From NCBI GenBank assembly GCA_033854735.1, contig JAWWPY010000432.1, positions 1 to 7,109 on the forward strand: DNA of 7,109 nucleotides, read 5' to 3'. Positions within the stretch are counted from its first letter, which is position 1, and every line of letters begins with the position of its first letter. Below are positions 1-5,598 of this stretch, one piece after another. Below the pieces are notes generated by a model. That model ran no database searches, was not told where the DNA came from, and saw nothing but the letters and a program-made list of their open reading frames with translations. The stretch comes from JAWWPY01 sp033854735. Lineage in GTDB: Bacteria; Actinomycetota; Actinomycetes; Streptosporangiales; Streptosporangiaceae. Position numbers and translations under genes: made by a program.

Positions 1-292
1 CCTGGGTCGGGACGATCAAGCCGCCCGGGCCGGACGCGGTGCCCGCCGGGACCGCCCTCGCCGGGACCGCCCTCGCCGGGACCGCCCTCGCCGGGACCGC
101 CCTCGCCGGGACCGCCCTCGCCGGGACTGCCCCCGCCGGGCGCGCGCTCGCTGATAACAGTGCGGCCGGCGGCGCGGCGGGCAGCGGCGCGGCGGGAAGC
201 ACCGCCATGAGCGGGACCAGGCCGGTCAGCCCGGCCGCGGCCGCGAGGCGCCGCCACCTCGCCCACCATGAACTGCCCGATGTCATCGGCAT
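1..292 (-). CDS. Exported protein with AVPAR repeats, N-terminal part only (runs off left edge)
   Basis: The frame is open from an ATG at 292 to the window edge: 97 codons, no stop. The start is supported by GGAGGAGGT at 298-306, five bases upstream, and it lies 21 bases after the ggt stop, so the two are probably co-transcribed. The protein begins MPMTSGSSWWARWRRL. A basic stretch (R12, R14, R15) is followed by an Ala/Leu-rich hydrophobic core (about residues 16-32) and a small-residue region with a plausible cleavage after SASA (residue 50). This reads as a long actinobacterial signal peptide. Next come five perfect AVPAR pentapeptides and flanking variants (about residues 53-82), then GTASGPGGLIVPTQ at the edge. 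The repeat looks like a flexible Ala/Pro linker or pro-region. No catalytic domain is inside the window, so the function is unknown. Residue 46 is a rare TTA leucine codon. The exported nature is fairly sure; the product is not. Confidence 0.75.
   Translation of the reverse strand, partial: MPMTSGSSWWARWRRLAAAAGLTGLVPLMAVLPAAPLPAAPPAALLSASARPAGAVPARAVPARAVPARAVPARAVPARAVPAGTASGPGGLIVPTQ
46..150. repeat. 15-bp tandem repeat (minisatellite) inside the exported-protein gene
   Basis: The unit ccgggaccgccctcg occurs five times without a mismatch at 46-120. A sixth copy at 121-135 has two changes and a strongly decayed seventh lies at 136-150. The period is five codons, so copy-number change would keep the minus-strand frame, where each unit encodes Ala-Arg-Ala-Val-Pro. 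Perfect identity of neighbouring units suggests recent expansion by slippage or unequal recombination. Confidence 0.93.
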
Positions 293-297
293 GCCGG

Positions 298-306
298 ACC
301 TCCTCC
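298..306 (-). promoter_or_regulatory. Ribosome binding site of the 292-to-1 gene
   Basis: The minus strand reads GGAGGAGGT, a near-complete match to the 16S anti-Shine-Dalgarno sequence, ending five bases before the ATG at 292. It lies in the short gap after the ggt stop. It is the main evidence that a real gene begins here, and it selects ATG 292 over the in-frame ATG at 286. Confidence 0.8.
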
Positions 307-313
307 GCAGAAC

Positions 314-2170
314 TCAGGATGGATGGATCACGGCAGCGGAGCCGCCGCCCCGGCGCTCTGGTTCCGCAGCCGCGAGAACTTTTCCGTTGCTGAGAAATTC
401 AAGGCCGCTGGCCGCCCCGATAGCAGGGCTGATTGTGATGGTCGGATCGAGCGGCGAGGTGTCGGCGATCGCGAAGGACTGCCCGAGCTGCTCGAGGCCG
501 GGCGTGGTCGGTGCGGCGATGAAGGCTGGTTCGGCCTGCGTCACCGCGCTGTTGCGCTGGGAGGCCCGCGGCGCCGCGATGGCCTGGGGGAGCGTCATGC
601 CGAAGTCGATGCGGTTGAGCAGGATCTGCAGCACGGTCGTGATGATCGAGGCGCCGCCCGGCGAGCCGACCGCGAGCCACGGCCGGCCTGACTTGAGCAC
701 GATCGTCGGCGACATGCTCGACCGGGGCCGCTTGCCCGCGGCGGGCAGGTTCGGGTCGGGCACGCCCGGCTGCAGCGGTGCGAAGTCGAAGTCAGTCAGC
801 TCGTTGTTCAGCAGGAACCCGCGGCCCGGGACCACGATGCCGCTGCCGCCGAGTTCCTCGATCGTGTTGGTGTAGGACACGACGTCACCGGAACGGTCGG
901 TCACCACGAAATGATTGGTGTTCGTGCCCTCATCGGGCTGGCGTGCCGTGGCCGGCGCCGCCGGGGTGCATCCGCCCGGACCCGCGAACGGATCTCCCGG
1001 TGCGACCGGGCTGATCAGCGCCTGGCCGGGGTTGATCAGGCATGCGCGCTGGCGCCCGAAGCCCGTGGACAGCAACTGCTTCAGCGGCACGTCCCCATAG
1101 GCCGGGTCGCCGATATACCGGTTGCGGTCGGCGAAGGCCAGCCTGGTCGCCTCCAGGTAGTGGTGCAGCGCCTGCACCGGGGTCATGGCCCGCAGGTCGA
1201 AGCTGGACAGGATGTTGAGCGCCTCTCCGGTGGTGGTACCGCCGCTGGAGGAGGGTGCCATCCCGTAGACGTCATAGCCGCGGTAGTTCACGTGCGTCGG
1301 GGCCCGCCGGAGCGCCGCGTAATCACGCAGGTCGCCGATCCGCATCAGGCCCGGGCGGGGGGTCAGCGTGGCCCCGGGGGCGAGCGGCAGGTTCTCGACG
1401 GTGTTCACGATGTCACCGCCGAGTGGGCCGCCGTAGAAGTCGGCGACGCCCCGCTGCCCGATTTCGGCGTAGGTGCCCGCCAGCTGCGGATTGCGGAAAA
1501 TCGATCCGACCGCGGGAAGCTGCCCGCCGGGCAGGAACAACTGCCTGGTCGAGGCGAACTGGGCGAACCTCGCGGCGTTCTCGCGGACCTGCTCGCGGAA
1601 GGTCGCGTCCACACCGAACCCCTGGCGCGCGACGTCTTCGGCCGGGCGCAGGACCTGGGCCAGGCTTTCCGTGCCCCACTCGTCCAGTGCCTTCTGCCAG
1701 GTCATCAGCGTCCCTGGCACCCCGACGGACAGACCGCTGGTGACCGCGACGGGGAAGGCGAGCGGCTTGCCGGTAGCCGGGTCGATGAACAGGTCAGTGG
1801 CCGCCAGCCGCGGCGCCGTCTCCCGGCCGTCGATGGTCGAGACGCGATGCGTGCGCGCGTCGTAGTAGACCAGGTAGCCGCCACCGCCGATACCCGCGAC
1901 GAACGGATCGGCCACACCGAGCGTCGCGGCCACCGCCACCGCGGCGTCGATCGCATTGCCGCCGCCGCGCAGCACCTCCAGCCCGGCCGCAGTGGCCTCG
2001 ACATCGTCGGAGGCCACCGCGCCTCCGGTGCCGACCGCGACCGCCTGCTTGGGCAGGTAGCTGACGGACCGCACGGCCGCCCCCGCCGGCCCGGGAAAAC
2101 CTAAGGCACCTGAAGCAACGAGAAAAACCACGGCCGATGCCGAAGTCAGCACCCTCGGGCGTATTAGCAT
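314..2170 (-). CDS. ggt: Gamma-glutamyltransferase precursor (exported)
   Basis: 618 residues from ATG 2170; the family is about 580-620. The enzyme transfers or hydrolyses the gamma-glutamyl group of glutathione and related peptides outside the cytoplasm. The precursor cuts itself before a Thr that becomes the N-terminal nucleophile of the small subunit. That Thr is T418 (TNHFVVTD, bases 917-919). Other family landmarks are DGRETAP (R116, alpha-carboxylate contact), GSGIVVPG and LLNNELTDF after the nucleophile, RPRSSMSPTIV (S484-S485), and GSPGG (502-506, oxyanion region) followed by ASIITTVLQILLNRIDFG. A signal peptide spans about residues 1-32 (RPR, then a hydrophobic core, then GPAGAA). 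The frame stays open upstream to 2350, but that part is Arg/Pro-rich and has no leader character. ATG 2170 has GGAGGA six bases upstream, whereas ATG 2176 would abut it. The large-subunit region has two Cys (C377, C401) that could form a disulfide. An exported-protein gene follows 21 bases downstream. Confidence 0.95.
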   Translation of the reverse strand: MLIRPRVLTSASAVVFLVASGALGFPGPAGAAVRSVSYLPKQAVAVGTGGAVASDDVEATAAGLEVLRGGGNAIDAAVAVAATLGVADPFVAGIGGGGYLVYYDARTHRVSTIDGRETAPRLAATDLFIDPATGKPLAFPVAVTSGLSVGVPGTLMTWQKALDEWGTESLAQVLRPAEDVARQGFGVDATFREQVRENAARFAQFASTRQLFLPGGQLPAVGSIFRNPQLAGTYAEIGQRGVADFYGGPLGGDIVNTVENLPLAPGATLTPRPGLMRIGDLRDYAALRRAPTHVNYRGYDVYGMAPSSSGGTTTGEALNILSSFDLRAMTPVQALHHYLEATRLAFADRNRYIGDPAYGDVPLKQLLSTGFGRQRACLINPGQALISPVAPGDPFAGPGGCTPAAPATARQPDEGTNTNHFVVTDRSGDVVSYTNTIEELGGSGIVVPGRGFLLNNELTDFDFAPLQPGVPDPNLPAAGKRPRSSMSPTIVLKSGRPWLAVGSPGGASIITTVLQILLNRIDFGMTLPQAIAAPRASQRNSAVTQAEPAFIAAPTTPGLEQLGQSFAIADTSPLDPTITISPAIGAASGLEFLSNGKVLAAAEPERRGGGSAAVIHPS

Positions 2171-2176
2171 GCGCAT

Positions 2177-2182
2177 TCCTCC
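2177..2182 (-). promoter_or_regulatory. Ribosome binding site deciding the ggt start
   Basis: GGAGGA on the minus strand is followed by ATGCGCATG. The first ATG (2176) touches the site, while the second (2170) sits at a normal six-base spacing. The second is therefore taken as the start. Confidence 0.7.
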
Positions 2183-2373
2183 GGACGGGCGGACTCTCCC
2201 AGGGACACCGGTCCGCGGGCGACCATTTCCGCTCAGCAACCGGCTAAACCACGGCCTGGGAGTGGGCCTGGCGCGGGTACCGGGAGAACCGCGGCCAGAT
2301 GTCGAACTGCACGGGCCGCGGGCACGTTTCCATGGTTGTGCGGAGTTCACAGCGGCGTGTGGTGGCGTAGCCA

Positions 2374-3210
2374 GTGCTGTTTCTGCGGCTGATTGGCTAC
2401 CTTCTGTGGATCCCGGGCTGCTTCGCGCTCATCGCGGCGGTGATCCTGCCTCTGGTCAGCTCCCGGCTATCACGCCGCGGCCGGGCCGCCGCGTCCTGGC
2501 CGCGGCTGAGCTGCGTGCAGGTCCGCGCTGACTCGGGACCGCTGCACGTGCATGGCACGAGCACCACTGGGCCGCCCGGGCCGCTCCGTGGCCGCCTGTC
2601 CGGGACCGACTGCGTCTGGTATAGCGAGCGGGTCTTCCGGCGGTACTGGATTACCCGGATGCGGTTCACCTACGACGACTGGGCCGAGGTCGATGTCTTG
2701 GTGGAGGAGGAGGTCTGGGCGTGGGATTCCGGCCCGTTCGCGATCAGGGACGATACCGGCAGTGTGCTGGTCGCCTCGGCGCTGCTTGAGCACACTCTCA
2801 ATGCCCACGGCCATCCCAAGGAACGGGTCGTGGACGAGGTCCGTGATGAGGGCGCCGAGGCCTGGCGCTACCAGGGCGGCGGGCTGGGCACGCTGCTCGC
2901 TGGCCACCTGCTGCCCGCGGGGCTGCTCCACGGCTTCGCTGATCCCGCCGCCCGGACGGCCGGCTACCGCGTCCGGGAGGAGGTCCTCCCGGCGGGACTG
3001 GCGTTTCACATCTTCGCCGTACCGGGTGAGCTGGACGGCCGGCCCATCATGGCGACGCCATACCAGGATGTCTGGGCGATTTCCGCGGAGCCGATGCCGA
3101 CATCGCTGGCCCGCGGCGGGAAGCGGTCGAGATCGTGGGCGGTCCGGTTCGGCCTGGTCGGCATCGCGTTCTTCGCCGTGTCGGCGCTGTTCCTGCTGCC
3201 GGGCGGCTGA
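2374..3210 (+). CDS. GIDE/BAM-type membrane protein (TM - soluble domain - TM)
   Basis: 278 residues. An in-frame TAG lies two codons upstream, so GTG 2374 is the earliest possible start; no good Shine-Dalgarno is visible. Helix 1 spans about residues 4-29 and helix 2 about residues 255-276, at the extreme C-terminus after a basic KRSRSW stretch. The soluble part between them has the pattern I know from the GIDE domain of mitochondrial MUL1 and its prokaryotic relatives: GPLRGRLSGTDCVWYSERV (69-87), an acidic stretch, FAIRDDTGSVLV (122-133), a diverged middle, then YRVREEVLPAGLAFHIFAVPGELDG (198-222), resembling the family's E.-LP-G----ALG segment. There is no RING finger, so no ubiquitin-ligase activity is implied. 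The bacterial role is not established; membrane-associated sensing or scaffolding is a guess. It diverges from ggt across about 200 bases that must hold both promoters, although I see no convincing -35/-10 pair there. The family assignment is from remembered motifs. Confidence 0.8.
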   Translation: MLFLRLIGYLLWIPGCFALIAAVILPLVSSRLSRRGRAAASWPRLSCVQVRADSGPLHVHGTSTTGPPGPLRGRLSGTDCVWYSERVFRRYWITRMRFTYDDWAEVDVLVEEEVWAWDSGPFAIRDDTGSVLVASALLEHTLNAHGHPKERVVDEVRDEGAEAWRYQGGGLGTLLAGHLLPAGLLHGFADPAARTAGYRVREEVLPAGLAFHIFAVPGELDGRPIMATPYQDVWAISAEPMPTSLARGGKRSRSWAVRFGLVGIAFFAVSALFLLPGG

Positions 3211-3368
3211 CCACCCGCCGCTGTCCCGTTCAGCCGCTTTCACCTGGTGCAGAGTTGAACTTCTCGGCACCGCAGCACGTGTAGATGGCACTTGGGGTAA
3301 TCCTTGGCCTGCCGGGTGGCCGGGACTGGTGCGTGACCTCAGAGGTTGACGGCAGAATCGGGCTATAG

Positions 3369-3512
3369 GTCCGCATTGCCCCTGCGCGGTGGCAGCAGAT
3401 CCGCCTGCCGGCCGGCAGCGCTGTGGGGATCGTCGAATCGGAGATCGTGGTGGCCAGCGGGGTTGCTTACGTGGGCAGTAACGACAGCAAGGTATACGCG
3501 CTGCACGGCTAG
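3369..3512 (+). pseudogene. Remnant of a PQQ-type beta-propeller repeat protein (C-terminal end)
   Basis: The plus frame ending at TAG 3510-3512 reads SEIVVASGVAYVGSNDSKVY followed by ALHG. This is very close to the PQQ-enzyme-like blade consensus (VYVGSNDGKVYALD), preceded by RWQQIRLPAG, which resembles the W-----G inter-blade segment. The same frame is closed by TAG at 3366-3368. Before that it reads VTSEVDGRIGL, which could be the end of the preceding blade (compare DGRIRW). No start codon with a ribosome site fits, and a 48-residue single blade would not fold as a propeller. I read it as the decayed tail of a larger gene, perhaps a quinoprotein-like or kinase-linked propeller, largely lost by deletion. 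Its stop overlaps the stop of the convergent gene by two bases. From 3211 to 3368 I see nothing else. Confidence 0.55.
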
Positions 3513-4057
3513 CGGGCGGCGGGCTGGTAGGTCACGGACACCACACCGGTGCTGAGGGTCCGCGAGTCCACGAGTTTGAGGCTGATTCGCTCGGTCATCT
3601 CCTCGAACAGGCGCATGCCGGAACCGAGCACGATTGGGTGGACCATCAGGGCGAGCTCATCGAGCAGCCCCTCGCGCAGCAGCGACCACACCAGCCTGGG
3701 GCTGCCCGGGATCTGGATGCTGCGCCCGGGCTGCGCCTTGAGCTTGAGTACCTCCTCAGCGAGATCGCCGGTGAGCAGGATCGAGTTGGCCCACTCGAGG
3801 GTGTGCAGGGTGCTGGACACGATGTACTTGGGCGTGTTGTTCATGAAGTCGGCCATCGGCACGTCGCTGCCCATCCCCGGCCACAGCGCGGCGAACTCCA
3901 GGTACGTGCGCCGCCCCAGCAGGATGGCGTCGGCCTGCGCGATCCCGGCGCCGATTATCTCGCCCATCTCGTCGTTGTAGAGCATCCAGTTTCCTCGCGA
4001 GGGCGCCTCCACCACACCGTCCAGCGAGATGGCCAGCCCCGCTACGATCTTGCGCAT
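3509..4057 (-). CDS. RibD C-terminal / dihydrofolate reductase-like family protein
   Basis: 182 residues, a typical length for the stand-alone RibD_C (DHFR-fold) family. ATG 4057 has GGGGAGG at 4063-4069, five bases upstream. Landmarks: strand 1 MRKIVAGLAISLDGVVEAP (SLDG 11-14), ADAILLGRRTYLEF (43-55, the LGR-TY element of DHFR-like folds), and the family signature running from IPGSPRLVWSLL (116-127) through GLLDEL (130-135) and HPIVLGSGMRLF (140-151). The fold normally binds NAD(P)H and reduces a pterin-like or flavin-precursor substrate. Most actinobacterial single-domain members have no proven substrate, and this protein lacks the RibD deaminase domain, so a riboflavin role should not be assumed. 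The neighbours do not help: a membrane protein lies upstream on the same strand, behind a probable terminator. Confidence 0.9.
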   Translation of the reverse strand: MRKIVAGLAISLDGVVEAPSRGNWMLYNDEMGEIIGAGIAQADAILLGRRTYLEFAALWPGMGSDVPMADFMNNTPKYIVSSTLHTLEWANSILLTGDLAEEVLKLKAQPGRSIQIPGSPRLVWSLLREGLLDELALMVHPIVLGSGMRLFEEMTERISLKLVDSRTLSTGVVSVTYQPAAR

Positions 4058-4153
4058 CGTTGCCTCCCCGGTAAGAGCACGGTTGATCTTCGGTGGTCAC
4101 TGCCAACGTTTCAGACCGTGCTGAGCCTGGTAACTCATCGCCAGCCTCGCTCA

Positions 4154-4175
4154 GCCGGGCCCACCTGGGCCCGGC
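4154..4175 (-). terminator. GC-rich hairpin, probable terminator of the 4685-to-4227 gene
   Basis: GCCGGGCCC (4154-4162) pairs perfectly with GGGCCCGGC (4167-4175) around a four-base ACCT loop. The hairpin starts 51 bases beyond the stop of the membrane-protein gene and lies before the next gene on that strand. No T-run follows on either strand, which is common among actinobacterial terminators but makes the call less certain. Confidence 0.5.
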
Positions 4176-4226
4176 CGGCCGGGGAAGTGACCGCCGTGGA
4201 GGCGAGCGTCCGGCCGGTGCGGCCGG

Positions 4227-4685
4227 TCAGCTGCCGCCCACCCCGAGGACGGTGAGCAACACCAGGGTGAGGGTGGCGCCAGCGAACAGGCCGTGACCCA
4301 GGACGACAGGAGCAGGGAAGAGGCCTTCGGCGGGCGCGGCCGCGCGTGCGGCCTCCCGTTCCTCGCCGGTGCTCGCGCGCACGGCCGCGGTGAGCGCGCG
4401 CCGCACGACGATCCAGCGTCCCAGCATGGTCAGGCCCAGCAGGGCGACCACGCAGAGCACGGACAACGCGGCCCAGGCGAGTACGTCCCGGTCCGCGATC
4501 ACGTAGGCGATCCACACGACCAGGCCGGAGGTGGCCAGCAGAACATGCCCGGTGATCACCGTGCGCGGCAGCCGGCTGATGGCCCCGCCCGGCGCGCTGA
4601 CGTCGTATTCGATCAGCCAGATGACCAGCAGGTACAGCCCGGCGAAGGCGGTAATGAGCCAGGCGATCAACGCGACGACACTCAT
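4227..4685 (-). CDS. Four-helix integral membrane protein, function unknown
   Basis: 152 residues from ATG 4685; only a weak purine-rich AAAGAGAG precedes it. Four hydrophobic segments are visible at about residues 3-25, 42-64, 68-90 and 125-149. Between helices 3 and 4 lies a charged loop (VRRALTAAVRASTGEEREAA, then Ala-rich) that probably faces the cytoplasm. I do not recognise a named family. Helices 2 and 4 both open with a Gly-His pair in similar surroundings: ITGHVLLATSGL (H47) and VLGHGLFAGATL (H131). This suggests internal duplication or a two-His site such as a haem or metal ligand pair. E26, Y27 and D28 sit at the end of helix 1. No functional partner is encoded next to it; the RibD-like gene downstream is separated by 169 bases containing a hairpin. 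Confidence 0.8.
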   Translation of the reverse strand: MSVVALIAWLITAFAGLYLLVIWLIEYDVSAPGGAISRLPRTVITGHVLLATSGLVVWIAYVIADRDVLAWAALSVLCVVALLGLTMLGRWIVVRRALTAAVRASTGEEREAARAAAPAEGLFPAPVVLGHGLFAGATLTLVLLTVLGVGGS

Positions 4686-4940
4686 GATCTCTCTTTCCGG
4701 CAGCGTCGGCCGGGCTGCGGCCGCGGTTTTGCTGCCCCCGCGCTGGTGTCCTGGGATGCTGAGCCAGCGTTCCAGTCCGATGCGCCCCGTCCAGCGTCCG
4801 GGTCAGCTCTCCCCCCTGTTACGGACGGCCATGGATGGCGGTTCACCCCATCCAGCACCGGTCGTATCACGGCTGGTCACAGGCATCGGGAGTAGCCGGC
4901 CGCCCTGGACGCCGGGTTGTCAGGGCCGGTGGGGCGCCGA

Positions 4941-5110
4941 CAGGGCGGCGGCGAGGGCGGTGGCGGGGCGGCGACAGAGCGCCAGCGGGGCGGCGGCGGG
5001 GGCGTCGGCAGAGCGCCAGCGGGGCGGCGGCGGGGGCGCCGGCAGGGCGGCGGCGGGGCGGCGGCGAGGGCGCCGGCAGGGCGCCGGCGGGGCGGCGACA
5101 GAGCGCCGGC
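4941..5110. repeat. Five imperfect copies of a 34-bp G-rich direct repeat
   Basis: Units begin at 4941, 4975, 5009, 5043 and 5077, each with cagrgcg, and keep an exact 34-base spacing. The core reads cagagcgccagcggggcggc in the second and third units, which differ at one position only (t/c in the penultimate triplet). A partial unit precedes at 4921. The plus strand carries many runs of three to five G, so G-quadruplex formation is plausible. The spacing is not a multiple of three, so this is not a protein repeat. Confidence 0.85.
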
Positions 5111-5120
5111 GGGGCGTCGG

Positions 5121-5173
5121 CATGATCACGGAATATTCCGGACACATGGACCCAGAAATCTTCCGTGATCATG
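5121..5173. repeat. 13-bp perfect inverted repeat with a nested palindrome
   Basis: CATGATCACGGAA (5121-5133) is the exact reverse complement of TTCCGTGATCATG (5161-5173). After one mismatch the stem continues for three more pairs (5135-5137 with 5157-5159), leaving a 19-base loop. The left arm also belongs to a 12-bp perfect palindrome, CGGAATATTCCG (5129-5140), so two mutually exclusive foldings exist. No T-run follows. It sits 11 bases after the G-rich repeat array. It could be a REP/MITE-like element or a protein-binding site. Confidence 0.85.
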
Positions 5174-5221
5174 GTGGATGGACGGGTCGCCCGTTTCTTG
5201 GGCCCGGATTCTGATGTGCCG

Positions 5222-5232
5222 GAAACGGTTTC
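5222..5232. promoter_or_regulatory. GAAACGGTTTC palindrome, possible LacI-family operator
   Basis: GAAAC-G-GTTTC is a perfect odd-centred palindrome with the GAAAC/GTTTC half-sites seen in many LacI-family operators, which often control glycosidase genes. It lies 366 bases upstream of the GH3 start, which is far for direct repression, and no regulator gene is in the window. An 11-bp palindrome can arise by chance. Confidence 0.3.
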
Positions 5233-5510
5233 ACGCGCCGCGATCTGCATCGACACCCGAGGATGCGAAGCGTGGACGTGACCGGCCTCCTTTTTTCGTT
5301 GTTATAGCTAATGATCGGTCGTTCTGCGTGCTGAACCGGGCGCACCAGGCGTCAAAATCTATCGGCGAGGGACGCGTAATTGGCTTGGGCACGGAACGTG
5401 AGCAGGTACGTGGCTATCGGTCAACTCCTGCTCCCGTCCGGCGACCCGGTGCTGGCACTTCGTGTCGGTGCAGACACAGGCGAGCTCGCAGGCTGAGCGG
5501 CGGCGCCAGG

Positions 5511-5598
5511 TCAAACTATTAACGGTTCATTAATGGAGCTGTTCGGTGACATTAAATATCGTCAGTACCGCACTAGTGACACGCGACGAAGGAGTCCG
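5511..5598 (+). promoter_or_regulatory. AT-rich leader and likely promoter region of the GH3 gene
   Basis: Composition drops sharply in GC here. ATTAA occurs at 5518, 5529 and 5551, and ATTAA/TTAAT arms form a short inverted repeat at 5518-5534. A weak -35/-10 candidate is TTAATG (5530-5535), a 17-base spacer, and TAAATA (5553-5558). GTGACA is repeated at 5546 and 5576. The placement fits a regulated promoter, but the hexamers are poor and the start site is not determined. Confidence 0.35.
5589..5594 (+). promoter_or_regulatory. Ribosome binding site of the GH3 gene
   Basis: AAGGAG is followed by four bases and the ATG at 5599. It fixes the start of the secreted glycosidase ahead of the alternative downstream ATG codons in other frames. 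Confidence 0.75.

Larger units (their letters stand above)
4686..5598. other. Intergenic region with repeats and palindromes, no convincing gene
   Basis: About 0.9 kb lies between two diverging genes. At 4686-4920 I see nothing beyond GC-rich sequence that must include the start region of the membrane-protein gene. A G-rich 34-bp repeat array (4941-5110) and an inverted repeat (5121-5173) follow, then a small hairpin ACGGG-TCG-CCCGT with TTCTT after it (5182-5199, weak terminator-like), a GAAACGGTTTC palindrome (5222-5232), and a T-run at 5291-5296. From about 5510 the sequence turns AT-rich ahead of the GH3 gene. Open frames crossing this region are low-complexity Arg/Ala/Pro/Gly translations of the repeats. 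They lack ribosome sites, and a 34-bp period shifts frame in every unit. Confidence 0.7.

Noticed and set aside
39..875. Plus-strand open frame translating the 15-bp repeat as GTALA units
   Set aside because: Most of it is antisense to the conserved catalytic part of ggt, it has no ribosome site, and the minus strand gives a coherent signal peptide over the same repeat.
911..2104. 397-codon plus-strand open frame
   Set aside because: It is wholly antisense to ggt, rich in Arg/Gly/Gln without domain character, and explained by GC-rich third positions of the real gene.
2171..2350. N-terminal extension of gamma-glutamyltransferase to the upstream start
   Set aside because: The extension is Arg/Pro-rich, would bury the signal peptide internally, and lacks the GGAGGA site found before ATG 2170.
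2470..3291. 273-codon minus-strand frame
   Set aside because: It is antisense to the GIDE-like gene, has Arg/Gly/Pro-rich composition with no recognisable motif, and has no ribosome site.
3345..3369. TTGACG ... TATAGG promoter-like pair
   Set aside because: The spacer is only 12 bases, too short for a sigma-70-type promoter, and only a gene remnant lies downstream.
3638..4255. 205-codon plus-strand frame
   Set aside because: It mirrors the RibD-like gene, which has clear family motifs and a ribosome site on the other strand.
4941..5110. CRISPR array
   Set aside because: The units are contiguous with no unique spacers, they are not palindromic, and no cas gene is nearby.
4867..5256. 129-codon minus-strand frame and overlapping plus-strand frames across the repeats
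   Set aside because: The sequence is low-complexity Arg/Ala/Pro generated by the G-rich array. The 34-bp period shifts frame in each unit, and the few complex residues (ITEDF, FRDH) simply translate the palindrome arms.
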